64,000 nt of DNA, from contig NZ_CP108529.1 of the NCBI RefSeq assembly GCF_036002945.1, forward strand, positions 7,807,001-7,871,000, in the 5' to 3' direction. The stretch comes from Streptomyces sp. NBC_01224 (GTDB lineage: Bacteria; Actinomycetota; Actinomycetes; Streptomycetales; Streptomycetaceae). Of the stretch, positions 33,794-42,933 are shown in pieces (within the stretch, counting starts at the first letter, position 1; each line of letters begins with the position of its first letter). The position numbers and the translations under genes are program-made. The notes under the pieces were generated by a model that was given only the letters and a program-made list of their open reading frames with translations, had not been told where the DNA came from and searched no databases.

Positions 33794-33809
33794 GCTCCAG
33801 GAGGCAAGA

Positions 33810-35147
33810 GTGTCAACAAGGCCCACCCGACGGGTTGTTCTGGCCACAGGTCTCGCGACCGCGGCATCGTCACTGGTCAGCGGATGTGCCATGGGCGGCG
33901 CGGGCGGCAAAGACGCCCGTGACATCGGCGGCAGGAAGGATGACGAAGGGGGCAAGGTCAGCGGGAAGATCACCGTCTGGTCGTGGGACGTGGCCGCCAA
34001 GGCCATGAAGCGCTTCGCCCGTACCTTCGAGAAGCGTCACCCCGGCACCACCGTCGACGTCGTCGACATCGGCTACGACAATGCCTACGACAAGATCACC
34101 GTGGGCCTGCGCGGCGGCTCGGGCCTTGCCGACGTCCTCACGGTCGAGGGCAGCCATATGCCGCGCTACATAGGCAACTTCCCGAGCGGCTTCTACGACC
34201 TGACGAGCCTCGGCGGCCGCTACGGAGGCGACTTCGACCGCGCCGCGTGGCGTACCGTCACCGGCAAGGACGGCGCGGTCTTCGCCCTGCCTTGGGACAT
34301 CGGCCCTTGCGCGCTCTACTACCGCACGGACCACTTCCGCGCCGCCGGGGTCGACCCCAAGTCGCTGCTGACCTGGGACGACTACGTAGATGTGGGCGTC
34401 CGTATCAAGAAGGCCACCGGCCGCAAACTGCTCATCATGGACTCCACGGACGCCGGGATCCTGCCGATGCTGCTCCAGCAGCAGGGCCAGTCCTACTTCA
34501 AGGGCGGCCGGGTCGCGGTCGACACCCCCGAGGCCGTCAAGGCCCTGACGCTGATGAAGACCCTGCACGACAAGGGTCTCGTCGACTACGAGAAGGGCTG
34601 GGACGGGCTCGTCACCGGCACCAAGGAGGGCAAGGCCACCACCACGCCCACCGCCGCCTGGTGGACGGGCACGCTCAGCGACGAGATGCCCGAGCTGAGG
34701 GGAAGGTTCGGGGTGGTGCCACTGCCCGGATTCACCGCCGACGGCATCCGCACCTCGAACATCGGCGGCTCCACGCTCTGCGTCCCGGGGCAGAGCAAGA
34801 ACCCCCGTCTGGCGTGGGCGTTCATCCAGTTCCTGCTCACCGGCAAGGCGAACCAGGTCTCCATGCTCAAGCGCGAGGGCCTGTTCCCCGCCTATCTGCC
34901 CGCGCTCGACGACCCGTATCTGAGCGCGGAGCAGGAGTACTTCGGCGGACAGGCGGCCCTCGACGTGTTCGCCCGGCTCGCACGCAACATCCCGCCGGTC
35001 GAGAACAACAAGGACGACGCGAAGGCCACCGACATCATGATCTCCGCCGTCACCGGCGTGATGCTCCGGGGCAAGGACCCGCGCTCCGCCCTGAACTCGG
35101 CCGCGCGGCAGCTCGCCACGGCCACCGGCCGCGAGAGGGTGAAGTAA
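33810..35147 (+). CDS. ABC transporter sugar-binding lipoprotein
   Basis: This 445-residue extracytoplasmic solute-binding protein belongs to the family serving oligosaccharide importers. A twin-arginine-like stretch (PTRRVVLATGL) leads to a lipobox LVSGC, so it is exported and lipid-anchored at about Cys26. The mature part shows TVWSWDVAAKAMKRFARTFE, the usual first strand and helix, and later PWDIGPCALYYRTD. GGAGG precedes the GTG start. It is followed by two permease genes at 4 bp and by overlap. The coupled hydrolases suggest an oligosaccharide containing galactose. Confidence 0.92.
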   Translation: MSTRPTRRVVLATGLATAASSLVSGCAMGGAGGKDARDIGGRKDDEGGKVSGKITVWSWDVAAKAMKRFARTFEKRHPGTTVDVVDIGYDNAYDKITVGLRGGSGLADVLTVEGSHMPRYIGNFPSGFYDLTSLGGRYGGDFDRAAWRTVTGKDGAVFALPWDIGPCALYYRTDHFRAAGVDPKSLLTWDDYVDVGVRIKKATGRKLLIMDSTDAGILPMLLQQQGQSYFKGGRVAVDTPEAVKALTLMKTLHDKGLVDYEKGWDGLVTGTKEGKATTTPTAAWWTGTLSDEMPELRGRFGVVPLPGFTADGIRTSNIGGSTLCVPGQSKNPRLAWAFIQFLLTGKANQVSMLKREGLFPAYLPALDDPYLSAEQEYFGGQAALDVFARLARNIPPVENNKDDAKATDIMISAVTGVMLRGKDPRSALNSAARQLATATGRERVK

Positions 35148-35151
35148 CCCG

Positions 35152-36078
35152 ATGGCCGCCCACACCACCTACGACCGGCCGGTCGCCCCCGCCCGGGCCC
35201 CGGCCGGGGCACGCCGCAGGCGCCGACGCCCCACCGCCTGGATCTTCGCCGGACCCGCAGCCGCCCTTTTCGCGCTCTTCTTCGCCTATCCGCTGGGCGC
35301 GAGCCTCCTGCAGAGCTTCACCACCGAGGACGCCGGCGCCACCCACTGGGTCGGACTCGACCAGTACCGGCGTATGATCCACGACCCCGCGTTCCTGGAG
35401 TCGCTGTTCAACACCGGGATCATCCTCGCCGTGCAGGTCCCCGTGATGATCGGCCTGGCACTCGTCCTCGCCGTCCTGCTCAACCAGTCCTGGCTGCGCT
35501 TCCGAGGCACCTGGCGAGCGGTCTACTTCCTGCCCGCCGTCACCACACTCGTCGCGTACGCCGTCGTCTTCCAGGTCCTCCTCAAGACCGACGGCGGCCT
35601 CGTCAACCAGATACTCGGCGCCATCGGCATCGGCCAGGTCGACTGGCTCAACAGCCCGACCTGGGCCCGCGTCTCGCTGATCGCGTCCCTGACCTGGCGC
35701 TGGACCGGCTACAACGCCGTCATCCTGCTCGCCGGACTCCAGTCCATCGGCAAGGAGCAGTACGAGGCCGCCGCCATCGACGGCGCCACCACCCTCTCCA
35801 CGTACACCCGAGTGATCCTGCCGCAGCTGCGCCCGGTCGTCCTGTTCTGCGTGATCACCTCCACCATCGGGACACTCCAGCTCTTCGACGAGAACTACGT
35901 CCTCACCCGCGGCGGCCCGGACGACGCGACCCTCACCCCGGTCGTCTACCTCTACAAAGTCGGCTTCCAGCAGCTCGACTTCGGCTACGCCGCCGCCATC
36001 GCCTGGGTCGTCGTGGCCCTCATCGCCGCGATCTCCGCCCTCCAGTACGTCGCCTTCGGAAGGGAGCGCCGCCGGTGA
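35152..36078 (+). CDS. ABC transporter permease, MalF type
   Basis: This 308-residue inner-membrane permease has about six helices and the EAA motif EQYEAAAIDGATTLSTYTRV that docks the ATPase subunit. It is the MalF-like partner of the pair and begins with a basic cytoplasmic N-terminus (RRRRRPTAWIFAGPAAALFA). Its stop overlaps the next permease start by 4 nt. No ATPase gene lies in the operon; in Streptomyces such importers usually share the general ATPase MsiK. Confidence 0.93.
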   Translation: MAAHTTYDRPVAPARAPAGARRRRRRPTAWIFAGPAAALFALFFAYPLGASLLQSFTTEDAGATHWVGLDQYRRMIHDPAFLESLFNTGIILAVQVPVMIGLALVLAVLLNQSWLRFRGTWRAVYFLPAVTTLVAYAVVFQVLLKTDGGLVNQILGAIGIGQVDWLNSPTWARVSLIASLTWRWTGYNAVILLAGLQSIGKEQYEAAAIDGATTLSTYTRVILPQLRPVVLFCVITSTIGTLQLFDENYVLTRGGPDDATLTPVVYLYKVGFQQLDFGYAAAIAWVVVALIAAISALQYVAFGRERRR

Positions 36079-36932
36079 CCGCCCTCCAGCAGGCCCCCGT
36101 ACGTGTCCACCCGGCCCGGCGCGCCGGCCGCTACGCCGTGCGCCTGTTCCTCACGGCCGGCGCCGTCGTCAGCCTGGTGCCGTTCCTCTGGATGGCGATC
36201 GCCGCGACGCACTCCACCTCGGACCTGTTCCGCTCGCCGCCGCCGTTCCTTCCCGGTGGCCGTCTGCTCGACAACCTCGCGCGGCTCCAGGACACCATCG
36301 GCTTCGGGAGGGTCCTCCTCAACAGCGTCGGCATCGCCGTCGTGCACACCGTGCTCAGCTCGCTGATCTCCGCCATGTGCGGCTACGGGCTCGCCAAGTA
36401 CCGCTTCCGCGGCCGGGGTCTGCTGCTCGGCGCCGTGCTCGCCACGATGATGATCCCGTTCCAGGTGCTGCTCGTGCCGCTGTTCCAGATGATGGCGAGC
36501 GTCGGCTGGATCGACTCCTACCAAGCGGTCGTCCTGCCGTTCCTGGCGAACTCCTTCGGCATCCTCCTGATGCGGCAGGGCTTCGTCGACTTCCCCGACG
36601 AGCTCCTCGAATCGGCCCGTATCGACGGCTCCGGCGAGCTGCGCACCTTCTACCAAGTCGTGCTGCCGTGCGTGCGCCCGCAGCTCGGCGCCCTGGTCAT
36701 CTTCACGTTCATGGCGCAGTGGAACAGCTTCATCTGGCCGCTGCTCATGCTCAACTCCGAGGACAAATACACCGTGCCCGTCGCGCTCAACACCCTCACG
36801 GGGCTCTCCCATGTCGACTACTCAGGACTGATGCTCGGCTCGCTCCTCGCCACCCTTCCGCTGATGGCCCTCTTCCTTCTCTTCCAGCGGCAGTTCGTGG
36901 CCGGACTCCTCGGCGGGGCGGTGAAGGGATGA
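36075..36932 (+). CDS. ABC transporter permease, MalG type
   Basis: This 285-residue permease is the MalG-like partner, with about six helices and the EAA motif DELLESARIDGSGELRTFYQ. It starts with a GTG overlapping the previous stop and ends overlapping the ATG of the GH42 gene. The tight coupling shows that import and intracellular hydrolysis are made together. The sugar cannot be read from the permease itself. Confidence 0.93.
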   Translation: MTALQQAPVRVHPARRAGRYAVRLFLTAGAVVSLVPFLWMAIAATHSTSDLFRSPPPFLPGGRLLDNLARLQDTIGFGRVLLNSVGIAVVHTVLSSLISAMCGYGLAKYRFRGRGLLLGAVLATMMIPFQVLLVPLFQMMASVGWIDSYQAVVLPFLANSFGILLMRQGFVDFPDELLESARIDGSGELRTFYQVVLPCVRPQLGALVIFTFMAQWNSFIWPLLMLNSEDKYTVPVALNTLTGLSHVDYSGLMLGSLLATLPLMALFLLFQRQFVAGLLGGAVKG

Positions 36933-38962
36933 GCCGCCTGACCCGAGTCCCGGGCGTCCTCTACGGCGGTGACTACAACCCCGAACAGTGGCCCGAGGAC
37001 GTCTGGGCCGAGGACGCCGAGCTGATGCGCGAGGCCGGCGTCACGATGGTGACCGTCGGCGTCTTCTCCTGGGCACGCCTGCAACCCGGCCCGGACACAT
37101 GGGACTTCGCCTGGTTCGACCGGCTCCTCGACCTGCTGCACGTCCACGGCATCGCCGTCGACCTGGCCACCGCGACCGCGTCACCACCCGCGTGGCTGGT
37201 CCGTGCCCACCCCGGGATCCTGCCGGTCACAGCCGATGGCGTACGACTCGAATTCGGCTCGCGCCAGCACTACTGTCCGTCCTCGCACGAGTACCGTGCC
37301 GCTGCCCTCCGCCTCACCCGAGCCCTCGCCGAACGCTACGCACACCATCCGGCCCTCGCTCTGTGGCACATCCACAACGAATACGGCGACCACGTCACCG
37401 AGTGCTTCTGCGTGTGCTCCGCCGACCACTTCCGCGCCTGGCTCACCGACCGATACGGCACGATCGACGGCCTCAACCACGCCTGGGGCACGGCCTTCTG
37501 GTCGCAGCGCTACGGCACGTACGACGAGATCGAACCGCCACGCACCGCTCCGGGACCCGTCAACCCGACGCAACTCCTGGACTGGCGGCGCTTCTGCTCC
37601 GACGCCCTCCTCGAATGCCACCGCGCCGAGCGCGAGGCACTCAGGGAACTCAGCCCGGACATCCCGGCCACCACCAACTTCATGTCGATGTTCAAGGCAC
37701 TCGACTACTGGAAGTGGGCCGAGCACGAGGACCTCGTCTCCGACGACGCCTACCCCGACCCCGCCGACCCGCGCGCCCACGTCAACGCCTCCCTCAACTA
37801 CGACCTGATGCGCTCCCTCAAGGGCGGCCGGCCCTGGCTGCTCCTCGAACAGGCGCCGTCCGCCGTCAGCTGGCGGCCGGTCAACGTCCCCAAGAAGCCC
37901 GGCCTGCAACGGCTCTGGTCCCTCCAGGCCCTGGCCCGCGGCGCCGACGGCATCATGTACTTCCAGTGGCGCGCCTCCCGCGCCGGCGCCGAGAAGTACC
38001 ACAGCGCGCTGCTCCCGCACCGCGGCACCGCCTCCCGCGGCTGGCGCGAGACCGTGCGCTTCGGCGCCGAACTCGCCCGGCTCGGCGAAGTCACCGGCGC
38101 CACCACCTGGGCCGACGTGGCGATCGTCCTGGACTGGGACTCCTGGTGGGCCCTCGAAGCCGACGACCACCCCTCCGCCCGCATGCGCTGGCCCGACCTC
38201 CTGCGCCCCTGGTACGCGGCGCTTCACGCCCGCGCCGTCACCGCCGACTTTGTGCCCCCGCACGCGGACCTCGACGGCTATCGGGCGGTGCTCGCGCCCA
38301 ACCTCCACCTTCTGCGGCCCGAGAACGCTGCACGCGTCGCCGCGTACGTACGCGGCGGCGGCCACCTCGTGTGCGGCCCCTTCAGCGGCGTCGTCGACGG
38401 CCACGACCACATTCACGACGGCGGCGCACCGGGACCGCTGCGGGACGTACTCGGCGTGTCCGTCGACGAGTTCTGGCCGATCCCCGACGGTGAGGCGGTG
38501 CGCCTCGACTCCGGTGCCGAGGCCACCCGGTGGAGCGAGTGGATCGAACCCGACGCCCCGGACACCGAGGTCGTCGACTCGTACGCGTCCGGAGAACTGA
38601 CCGGCCGCCCCGCCGTCACCCGCCATCCCCACGGCGCCGGCACCGCGTGGTACGTGAGCGCCCACCTCGGCGACGGCATCGCAGCCGTGCTCGACGACGT
38701 GCTGCGGGCAGCCGGCGTACGCCCCGTGCTCGACGTCCCCGAGGGAGTCGAGGCGACCGTGCGTTCCGGCATGCAGGGCACGTACCTCTTCGTCCTCAAC
38801 CACAGTGACCACGACACTCGGACGCAACTGACCGGCCCCTACGCGGCCGGTGGCACCGATCTGCTCACCGGAGCAACCATCCGCGACCACGTCGGACTCG
38901 GCCCGCTCGGAGCCGCAGTCCTGCGCATCACCACCGATCCCCTTGGAGAGACCGACCAGTGA
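36929..38962 (+). CDS. GH42 beta-galactosidase, cytoplasmic
   Basis: This 677-residue retaining beta-galactosidase of glycoside hydrolase family 42 has a TIM barrel beginning YGGDYNPEQWPEDVW. The acid/base Glu is in WHIHNEYGDH, the nucleophile Glu in WLLLEQAPSAVSW, and the Cys cluster in CFCVCSADHF is the zinc site of the family. The trimerisation domain and C-terminal beta domain follow. No signal peptide is present, so it acts on sugar brought in by the adjacent importer. Both ends overlap neighbouring genes by 4 nt. The exact linkage is unknown. Confidence 0.95.
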   Translation: MSRLTRVPGVLYGGDYNPEQWPEDVWAEDAELMREAGVTMVTVGVFSWARLQPGPDTWDFAWFDRLLDLLHVHGIAVDLATATASPPAWLVRAHPGILPVTADGVRLEFGSRQHYCPSSHEYRAAALRLTRALAERYAHHPALALWHIHNEYGDHVTECFCVCSADHFRAWLTDRYGTIDGLNHAWGTAFWSQRYGTYDEIEPPRTAPGPVNPTQLLDWRRFCSDALLECHRAEREALRELSPDIPATTNFMSMFKALDYWKWAEHEDLVSDDAYPDPADPRAHVNASLNYDLMRSLKGGRPWLLLEQAPSAVSWRPVNVPKKPGLQRLWSLQALARGADGIMYFQWRASRAGAEKYHSALLPHRGTASRGWRETVRFGAELARLGEVTGATTWADVAIVLDWDSWWALEADDHPSARMRWPDLLRPWYAALHARAVTADFVPPHADLDGYRAVLAPNLHLLRPENAARVAAYVRGGGHLVCGPFSGVVDGHDHIHDGGAPGPLRDVLGVSVDEFWPIPDGEAVRLDSGAEATRWSEWIEPDAPDTEVVDSYASGELTGRPAVTRHPHGAGTAWYVSAHLGDGIAAVLDDVLRAAGVRPVLDVPEGVEATVRSGMQGTYLFVLNHSDHDTRTQLTGPYAAGGTDLLTGATIRDHVGLGPLGAAVLRITTDPLGETDQ

Positions 38963-41139
38963 CCAGACACCGGCCCCTGTGCGCCCTGACCGCACTCCTT
39001 CTCGCCGGCGGTGCCCTCGCCGTACCGCAGACGGCCTTTGCCCATCCGCACCCGAAGCCGCCCTCCTCGTACGCCGACGTCCTCGACCTGCACGGCACCC
39101 CCACTGCCGCCGAGCCGGGCGACGACGAGGACAACAACCCCGTCACCGTCTTCGCCGACCGGGGAGCCTGGCACGCCTACGCCCTGCCGAAGGCCGGCGA
39201 CAAGGGCGCCTACGGCGGCTTCTCCGGGCCCCTCTACGTCGCACAGGAATACCCCTGGTGGCTCAGCAAGTCCTTCAGCCGCGTCCGCCTCACCGAACAC
39301 GGCCGCACCCTGGACCTGGCCGGGGGAGGCGCGCCACGCTTCACCTCGCTCCCAGGCCGGCTCCTCCAGTCGTACGACCTCGGCCGCGGCCTGCGCCTCA
39401 CCCTCGAACTCCGCTTCGCCACCGACCGCAGCGCCCTGGTGCGGGCCGAGGTCCGCAACACCGGCCCGGCGCCCCGCACGCTGGGTGCCGACTGGACGGG
39501 CAGCCTGTTGCGGCCCGCCGACCGACCGATGCGCGACGCGCCCTCGCTGACCGCCACCGGCTCCGGTGTCGACGTCGGCTTCGCGAAGGTCCGTGAGACC
39601 TGGGACTACCTGACCGACGGCACGGAACACTTCGAGGTCAAGCACAAGGACGCCGTCCGCACGACGGTGGACGGCGACACGTACCGCACCGAGGCCGTGG
39701 AACCGGTGACCCTCGCGCCGGGGCGCTCGCACAGCTTCGACTGGACCGAGTCCTACACCTTCACCGCCGCCGAGCGCGCGAAGGAGAAGACGAAGGTCCG
39801 TGACGTACTCGCACACCCCGATGCCGTCGTCTCCGCCTCGGACGCGCGCTGGCAGGGCTATGTCGCCGGGGTGACCCAGGGCGTGCCGGCGGATCGGCGG
39901 CGCACGGCCGTGAAGTCGCTGGAGACCCTCGTCACCAACTGGCGGAGTTCGGCAGGGCAGATCAAACACGACGGCATCACGCCGTCGATCTCCTACAAGT
40001 GGTTCACCGGTGGCATCTGGGCCTGGGACACCTGGAAGCAGGCTGTGGGCACGGCACGCTTCGCGCCCGACCTGGCCGAGTCGCAGATCCGCGCCATGTT
40101 CGACTGGCAGATATGCCCGGACTCCACTACCCGCCCGCAGGACGCCGGGATGATCCCCGACGTCATCTTCTACAACGACCCCTCGCGCGGCGGCGGCAAC
40201 TGGAACGAGCGCAACTCCAAGCCCCCGCTGGCCGCCTGGGCAGTCTGGGAGGTGTACGTGAAGAGCGGGGACAAGGCCTTCCTGCGTGAGATGTACCCGA
40301 AACTCTCCGCCTACCAAGCCTGGTGGTACCGCAACCGCGACCACGACCACGACGGCCTCGCCGAGTACGGCGCCACCGTCGACCCCGCCAACAACTCGCC
40401 CGAGGAGCGGCGCCTCGCCGCGGCCTGGGAGAGCGGCATGGACAACGCGCCCCGCTTCGACGCCGCCCTCGGCACCGCCATCGTCGCCAACCGAGCGGCT
40501 GACGGAACACTCCTCGGCTACTCCCTCGACCAGGAGTCCGTCGACCTGAACTCCTATCTCGCCGCTGACCAGGGCTACTTGGCGCGCATCGCGGGCACGC
40601 TGGGCCGCGGCGCCGACGCCAAGCGGTGGAAGCAGCGGTCCGCCTCCACGTCCGCCGCCGTCCGCACGAGGATGTACGACCCCGTGGGCGGCTGGTTCCA
40701 CGACACCGCGCTCGGCACCGGCGCACCGCTCACGGCCCGTGGACGCGGCATCGAGGGCGCCGTCCCGCTGTGGACCGGCACAGCGTCCGAGGCACAGGCC
40801 CGTGCCGTGCGCGACAAGCTGACGGACCCGGGGGAGTTCGCCACCACCGTCCCGTTCCCGACCGTGGCGAAGAGCTCCCCCTACTTCTCGCCGACCGCGT
40901 ACTGGCGCGGCCCCGTCTGGCTCGACCAGGCGTACTTCGCCCTCGGCGGCCTGCGCCGCTACGGCTACGCCAAGGACGCGGACGCCCTGACGGACCAGCT
41001 CCTCACCCACGCGTCGGGCCTCGCGGGCAACGGACCGATCATGGAGAACTACGACCCGACCACAGGGGCGCCGCTCAACGCGCCCAACTTCAGCTGGTCC
41101 GCGGCGCTGCTGCTGCCGATGCTGACAAGAGAGCGGTAG
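38959..41139 (+). CDS. exported GH63-type alpha-glycosidase (YgjK-like)
   Basis: This 726-residue protein has an N-terminal signal peptide (TALLLAGGALAVPQTAFA). A beta-sandwich domain is followed by an (alpha/alpha)6 barrel typical of GH63/MGH1 enzymes. The acid region is GGIWAWDTWKQ, followed by GGNWNERNSKPPLAAW; the second catalytic region is ENYDPTTGAPLNAPNFSWSA. E. coli YgjK, a family relative, releases glucose from alpha-linked disaccharides. Export puts it outside the cell while the GH42 is inside, so it may trim a terminal alpha-glucose before uptake. Its ATG-type start overlaps the GH42 stop. Confidence 0.88.
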   Translation: MTRHRPLCALTALLLAGGALAVPQTAFAHPHPKPPSSYADVLDLHGTPTAAEPGDDEDNNPVTVFADRGAWHAYALPKAGDKGAYGGFSGPLYVAQEYPWWLSKSFSRVRLTEHGRTLDLAGGGAPRFTSLPGRLLQSYDLGRGLRLTLELRFATDRSALVRAEVRNTGPAPRTLGADWTGSLLRPADRPMRDAPSLTATGSGVDVGFAKVRETWDYLTDGTEHFEVKHKDAVRTTVDGDTYRTEAVEPVTLAPGRSHSFDWTESYTFTAAERAKEKTKVRDVLAHPDAVVSASDARWQGYVAGVTQGVPADRRRTAVKSLETLVTNWRSSAGQIKHDGITPSISYKWFTGGIWAWDTWKQAVGTARFAPDLAESQIRAMFDWQICPDSTTRPQDAGMIPDVIFYNDPSRGGGNWNERNSKPPLAAWAVWEVYVKSGDKAFLREMYPKLSAYQAWWYRNRDHDHDGLAEYGATVDPANNSPEERRLAAAWESGMDNAPRFDAALGTAIVANRAADGTLLGYSLDQESVDLNSYLAADQGYLARIAGTLGRGADAKRWKQRSASTSAAVRTRMYDPVGGWFHDTALGTGAPLTARGRGIEGAVPLWTGTASEAQARAVRDKLTDPGEFATTVPFPTVAKSSPYFSPTAYWRGPVWLDQAYFALGGLRRYGYAKDADALTDQLLTHASGLAGNGPIMENYDPTTGAPLNAPNFSWSAALLLPMLTRER

Positions 41140-41164
41140 GAGGCAGGCGGCCGCCGTCCGCAGA

Positions 41165-41185
41165 GGGCGCCGCTCGGCGGCGCCC
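41165..41185. terminator. terminator hairpin between GH63 gene and CIS locus
   Basis: GGGCGCCG (41165-41172) and CGGCGCCC (41178-41185) pair around CTCGG. It lies between the convergent ends of the sugar operon and the contractile injection system operon. Confidence 0.65.
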
Positions 41186-41189
41186 GGCC

Positions 41190-42365
41190 TCAGGTGCGCT
41201 TGAAGAACTCGACCTCCCCGACCGCGATGGGCCGCCCCTCGCCCTGGCCGGACGCGGCCCTCAGTACGAGCCGGACGGAGACGACATCGCTGATGCCGGT
41301 TTGTACCGTCTGCGGGCCCGGCTTGTCGGTGAAGGTCACCGCCTTCTCGTGGACCTCGCCGTCCGCCGTGGTGACGATCAGATCGGCCCGGGTGGGCCTG
41401 GCCCCCTGCCGGAACTCCTGGGGCTCCTTCGAGACACCGGTGTGCACCACGACACCGACCAGCCGGAACGGCTTGTCGAAGACGCACGTCAGTGAGGAGC
41501 CGAGCGTAGGCGCCCCCCAGTACTTGTTCGTCAGTCCGTCGACGGCCGCGGTCGCCGGATGGCCGGGAGCCTGGGCGCTCGCGGTGACCTCGGTCGGGCT
41601 GATCTCCGCCGTTCCGCCGAGCTTGTCCCGAACGTCCTCGAAGAGATAGCGCCCGGCCGGCAGGAACAGGAAGCCCGCGAACAACAGCCCGACGACCGCC
41701 AGCACCATCACGGTCCGCCGCAATGCCCGGCCCGATCCGCCCCGCACCCGGCGGCGGAACGGCCACACCGTGCGCCACCACGGCAGCGGCGCCGGCTGCT
41801 CCCGGGTGTACAGCGGTGCGGCGCAGCGCCGGCAGAACCGGCGTCCCGGCAGGTTCGGGGTGCCGCACGCCGGGCACGGTGGCCCGTCCGGCTCCTCGTC
41901 CGCCGCCACGGGCCTCACGACGGGCCTCCGGGCGATCGGCTTGGCCGGCTGCACCGCGACCACGGGCGTGTCCGGGGCCGGTGGTTCTGGCCGTACGGGG
42001 GCGGGCTGCGCCGGTCGCGGGGACGGCTCCGGGGTCGGCGCGGGCTCCGCGGGGGGCGGCCCGGCAGGTTCCGGTGTGCGCGACCGCGTCGGTTCCACCG
42101 GCGGCTCGGGGCGCAGGGAGGGCGGGGCCTCGGTCGGGGGACCCGCGGTCTCTGGCGCGGTACCGGTCGCGGGAACGGCTGGAGCACCGGTCGTGGGCGC
42201 GGCTGCCGGGCCTGCCGGGCCTGCCGGTTCTGCCGGGCCTTCAGGTTCCGCAGCGGCGGGAGGATTCCGCGACGCCCGGGAGGACCAGCCCAGATAGGAA
42301 CCGCAGTTCCCGCAGAAGTCGTCGTCCTCGCCGTTGGCCGTACCGCACGCCGGACACGAGCGCAT
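41190..42365 (-). CDS. zinc-ribbon, disordered, single-pass membrane protein with discoidin-like C-terminus (CIS-associated)
   Basis: This 391-residue protein has two zinc ribbons (CPAC...CGNC at residues 4-21 and CPAC...CRRC at 164-181) separated by about 140 residues of Pro/Ala-rich disorder. A basic stretch RRRVRGGSGRALRR leads into one transmembrane helix (about 218-236). After it comes a galactose-binding/discoidin-like beta domain (about 252-391, with HPATAAVDGLTNKYWGAP). The charges predict the ribbons in the cytoplasm and the beta domain outside. It is the last gene of the CIS operon. It may be the membrane factor CisA reported for Streptomyces CIS, but that identity is my inference. 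Confidence 0.8.
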   Translation of the reverse strand: MRSCPACGTANGEDDDFCGNCGSYLGWSSRASRNPPAAAEPEGPAEPAGPAGPAAAPTTGAPAVPATGTAPETAGPPTEAPPSLRPEPPVEPTRSRTPEPAGPPPAEPAPTPEPSPRPAQPAPVRPEPPAPDTPVVAVQPAKPIARRPVVRPVAADEEPDGPPCPACGTPNLPGRRFCRRCAAPLYTREQPAPLPWWRTVWPFRRRVRGGSGRALRRTVMVLAVVGLLFAGFLFLPAGRYLFEDVRDKLGGTAEISPTEVTASAQAPGHPATAAVDGLTNKYWGAPTLGSSLTCVFDKPFRLVGVVVHTGVSKEPQEFRQGARPTRADLIVTTADGEVHEKAVTFTDKPGPQTVQTGISDVVSVRLVLRAASGQGEGRPIAVGEVEFFKRT

Positions 42366-42369
42366 CGCG

Positions 42370-42933
42370 TCAGCCTCCTGTCTCGTCTGGCGGGCCCGGC
42401 AGGATCTCCACCCGGCATGTGAGGTGTACGGGGCACGAGGCGGCGACGACGTCCAGGACGCGGCTCGCGTCCACCGGCCCCCCGCGCACCGCCCAGACCC
42501 GCACCAGCAGTTCTCCGGTCGGAGCCGGGGGCAGTTCCGCGCCCGGCTCGGCCGACCATGCGACGCCGCCGCCGTCCTGGATATCGGCATGCACGCCGAA
42601 GCAGAGCCGCAGGTGTTCGACCAGGCCGCGACGGGTGCCGCGCCACCGGTGCAGCTCGACGGCGCGGGCGACGACGGCCCGCCGCAGCCCCTCGGGCCAC
42701 GCCGGATCGATGTCGGCGCCCACCCAGGTCGACAGCCAGGGCAGGAAGTCGGCCGGGGCCAGCGACGGGTCGAAGTAGGCCGGGAGGTTGTCCAGGGTGG
42801 ACAGGACAGGCGCCAGGACGGTGTCGAGGCCCGCCGTGAACCGCTGGGCCAGGTCGTCGTCCGCGTACAGAGCGGGCAGCAGCCCGCCGATCGGATAGCG
42901 GCTGGCGAGCCCCGGTACCGCAGCCCTCGTCAT
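42370..42933 (-). CDS. CIS baseplate protein, phage tail protein I (Afp12-like)
   Basis: This 187-residue protein is of the gpI/Afp12 type, a baseplate wedge component. Diagnostic pieces are SRYPIGGLLPALYADDD, NLPAYFDPSLAPADFLPWLS, and ELHRWRGTRRGLVEHLRLCF. It follows the Afp11-like gene with a 4-nt overlap and precedes the membrane protein gene by 4 bp. In contractile injection systems this protein completes the outer baseplate and would hold tail fibres, for which no gene is visible here. Confidence 0.88.
   Translation of the reverse strand: MTRAAVPGLASRYPIGGLLPALYADDDLAQRFTAGLDTVLAPVLSTLDNLPAYFDPSLAPADFLPWLSTWVGADIDPAWPEGLRRAVVARAVELHRWRGTRRGLVEHLRLCFGVHADIQDGGGVAWSAEPGAELPPAPTGELLVRVWAVRGGPVDASRVLDVVAASCPVHLTCRVEILPGPPDETGG

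Noticed and set aside
33665..33809. Possible glycine riboswitch upstream of gcvPA
   Set aside because: None of the conserved glycine-riboswitch core sequences is present on the minus strand; only palindromes were found.
38839..41877. A 1012-codon open frame on the minus strand across the GH42/GH63 genes and into the CIS locus
   Set aside because: It is antisense to two clear glycosidase genes, has no domain pattern, and such long opposite-strand frames are common in GC-rich codon-biased DNA.
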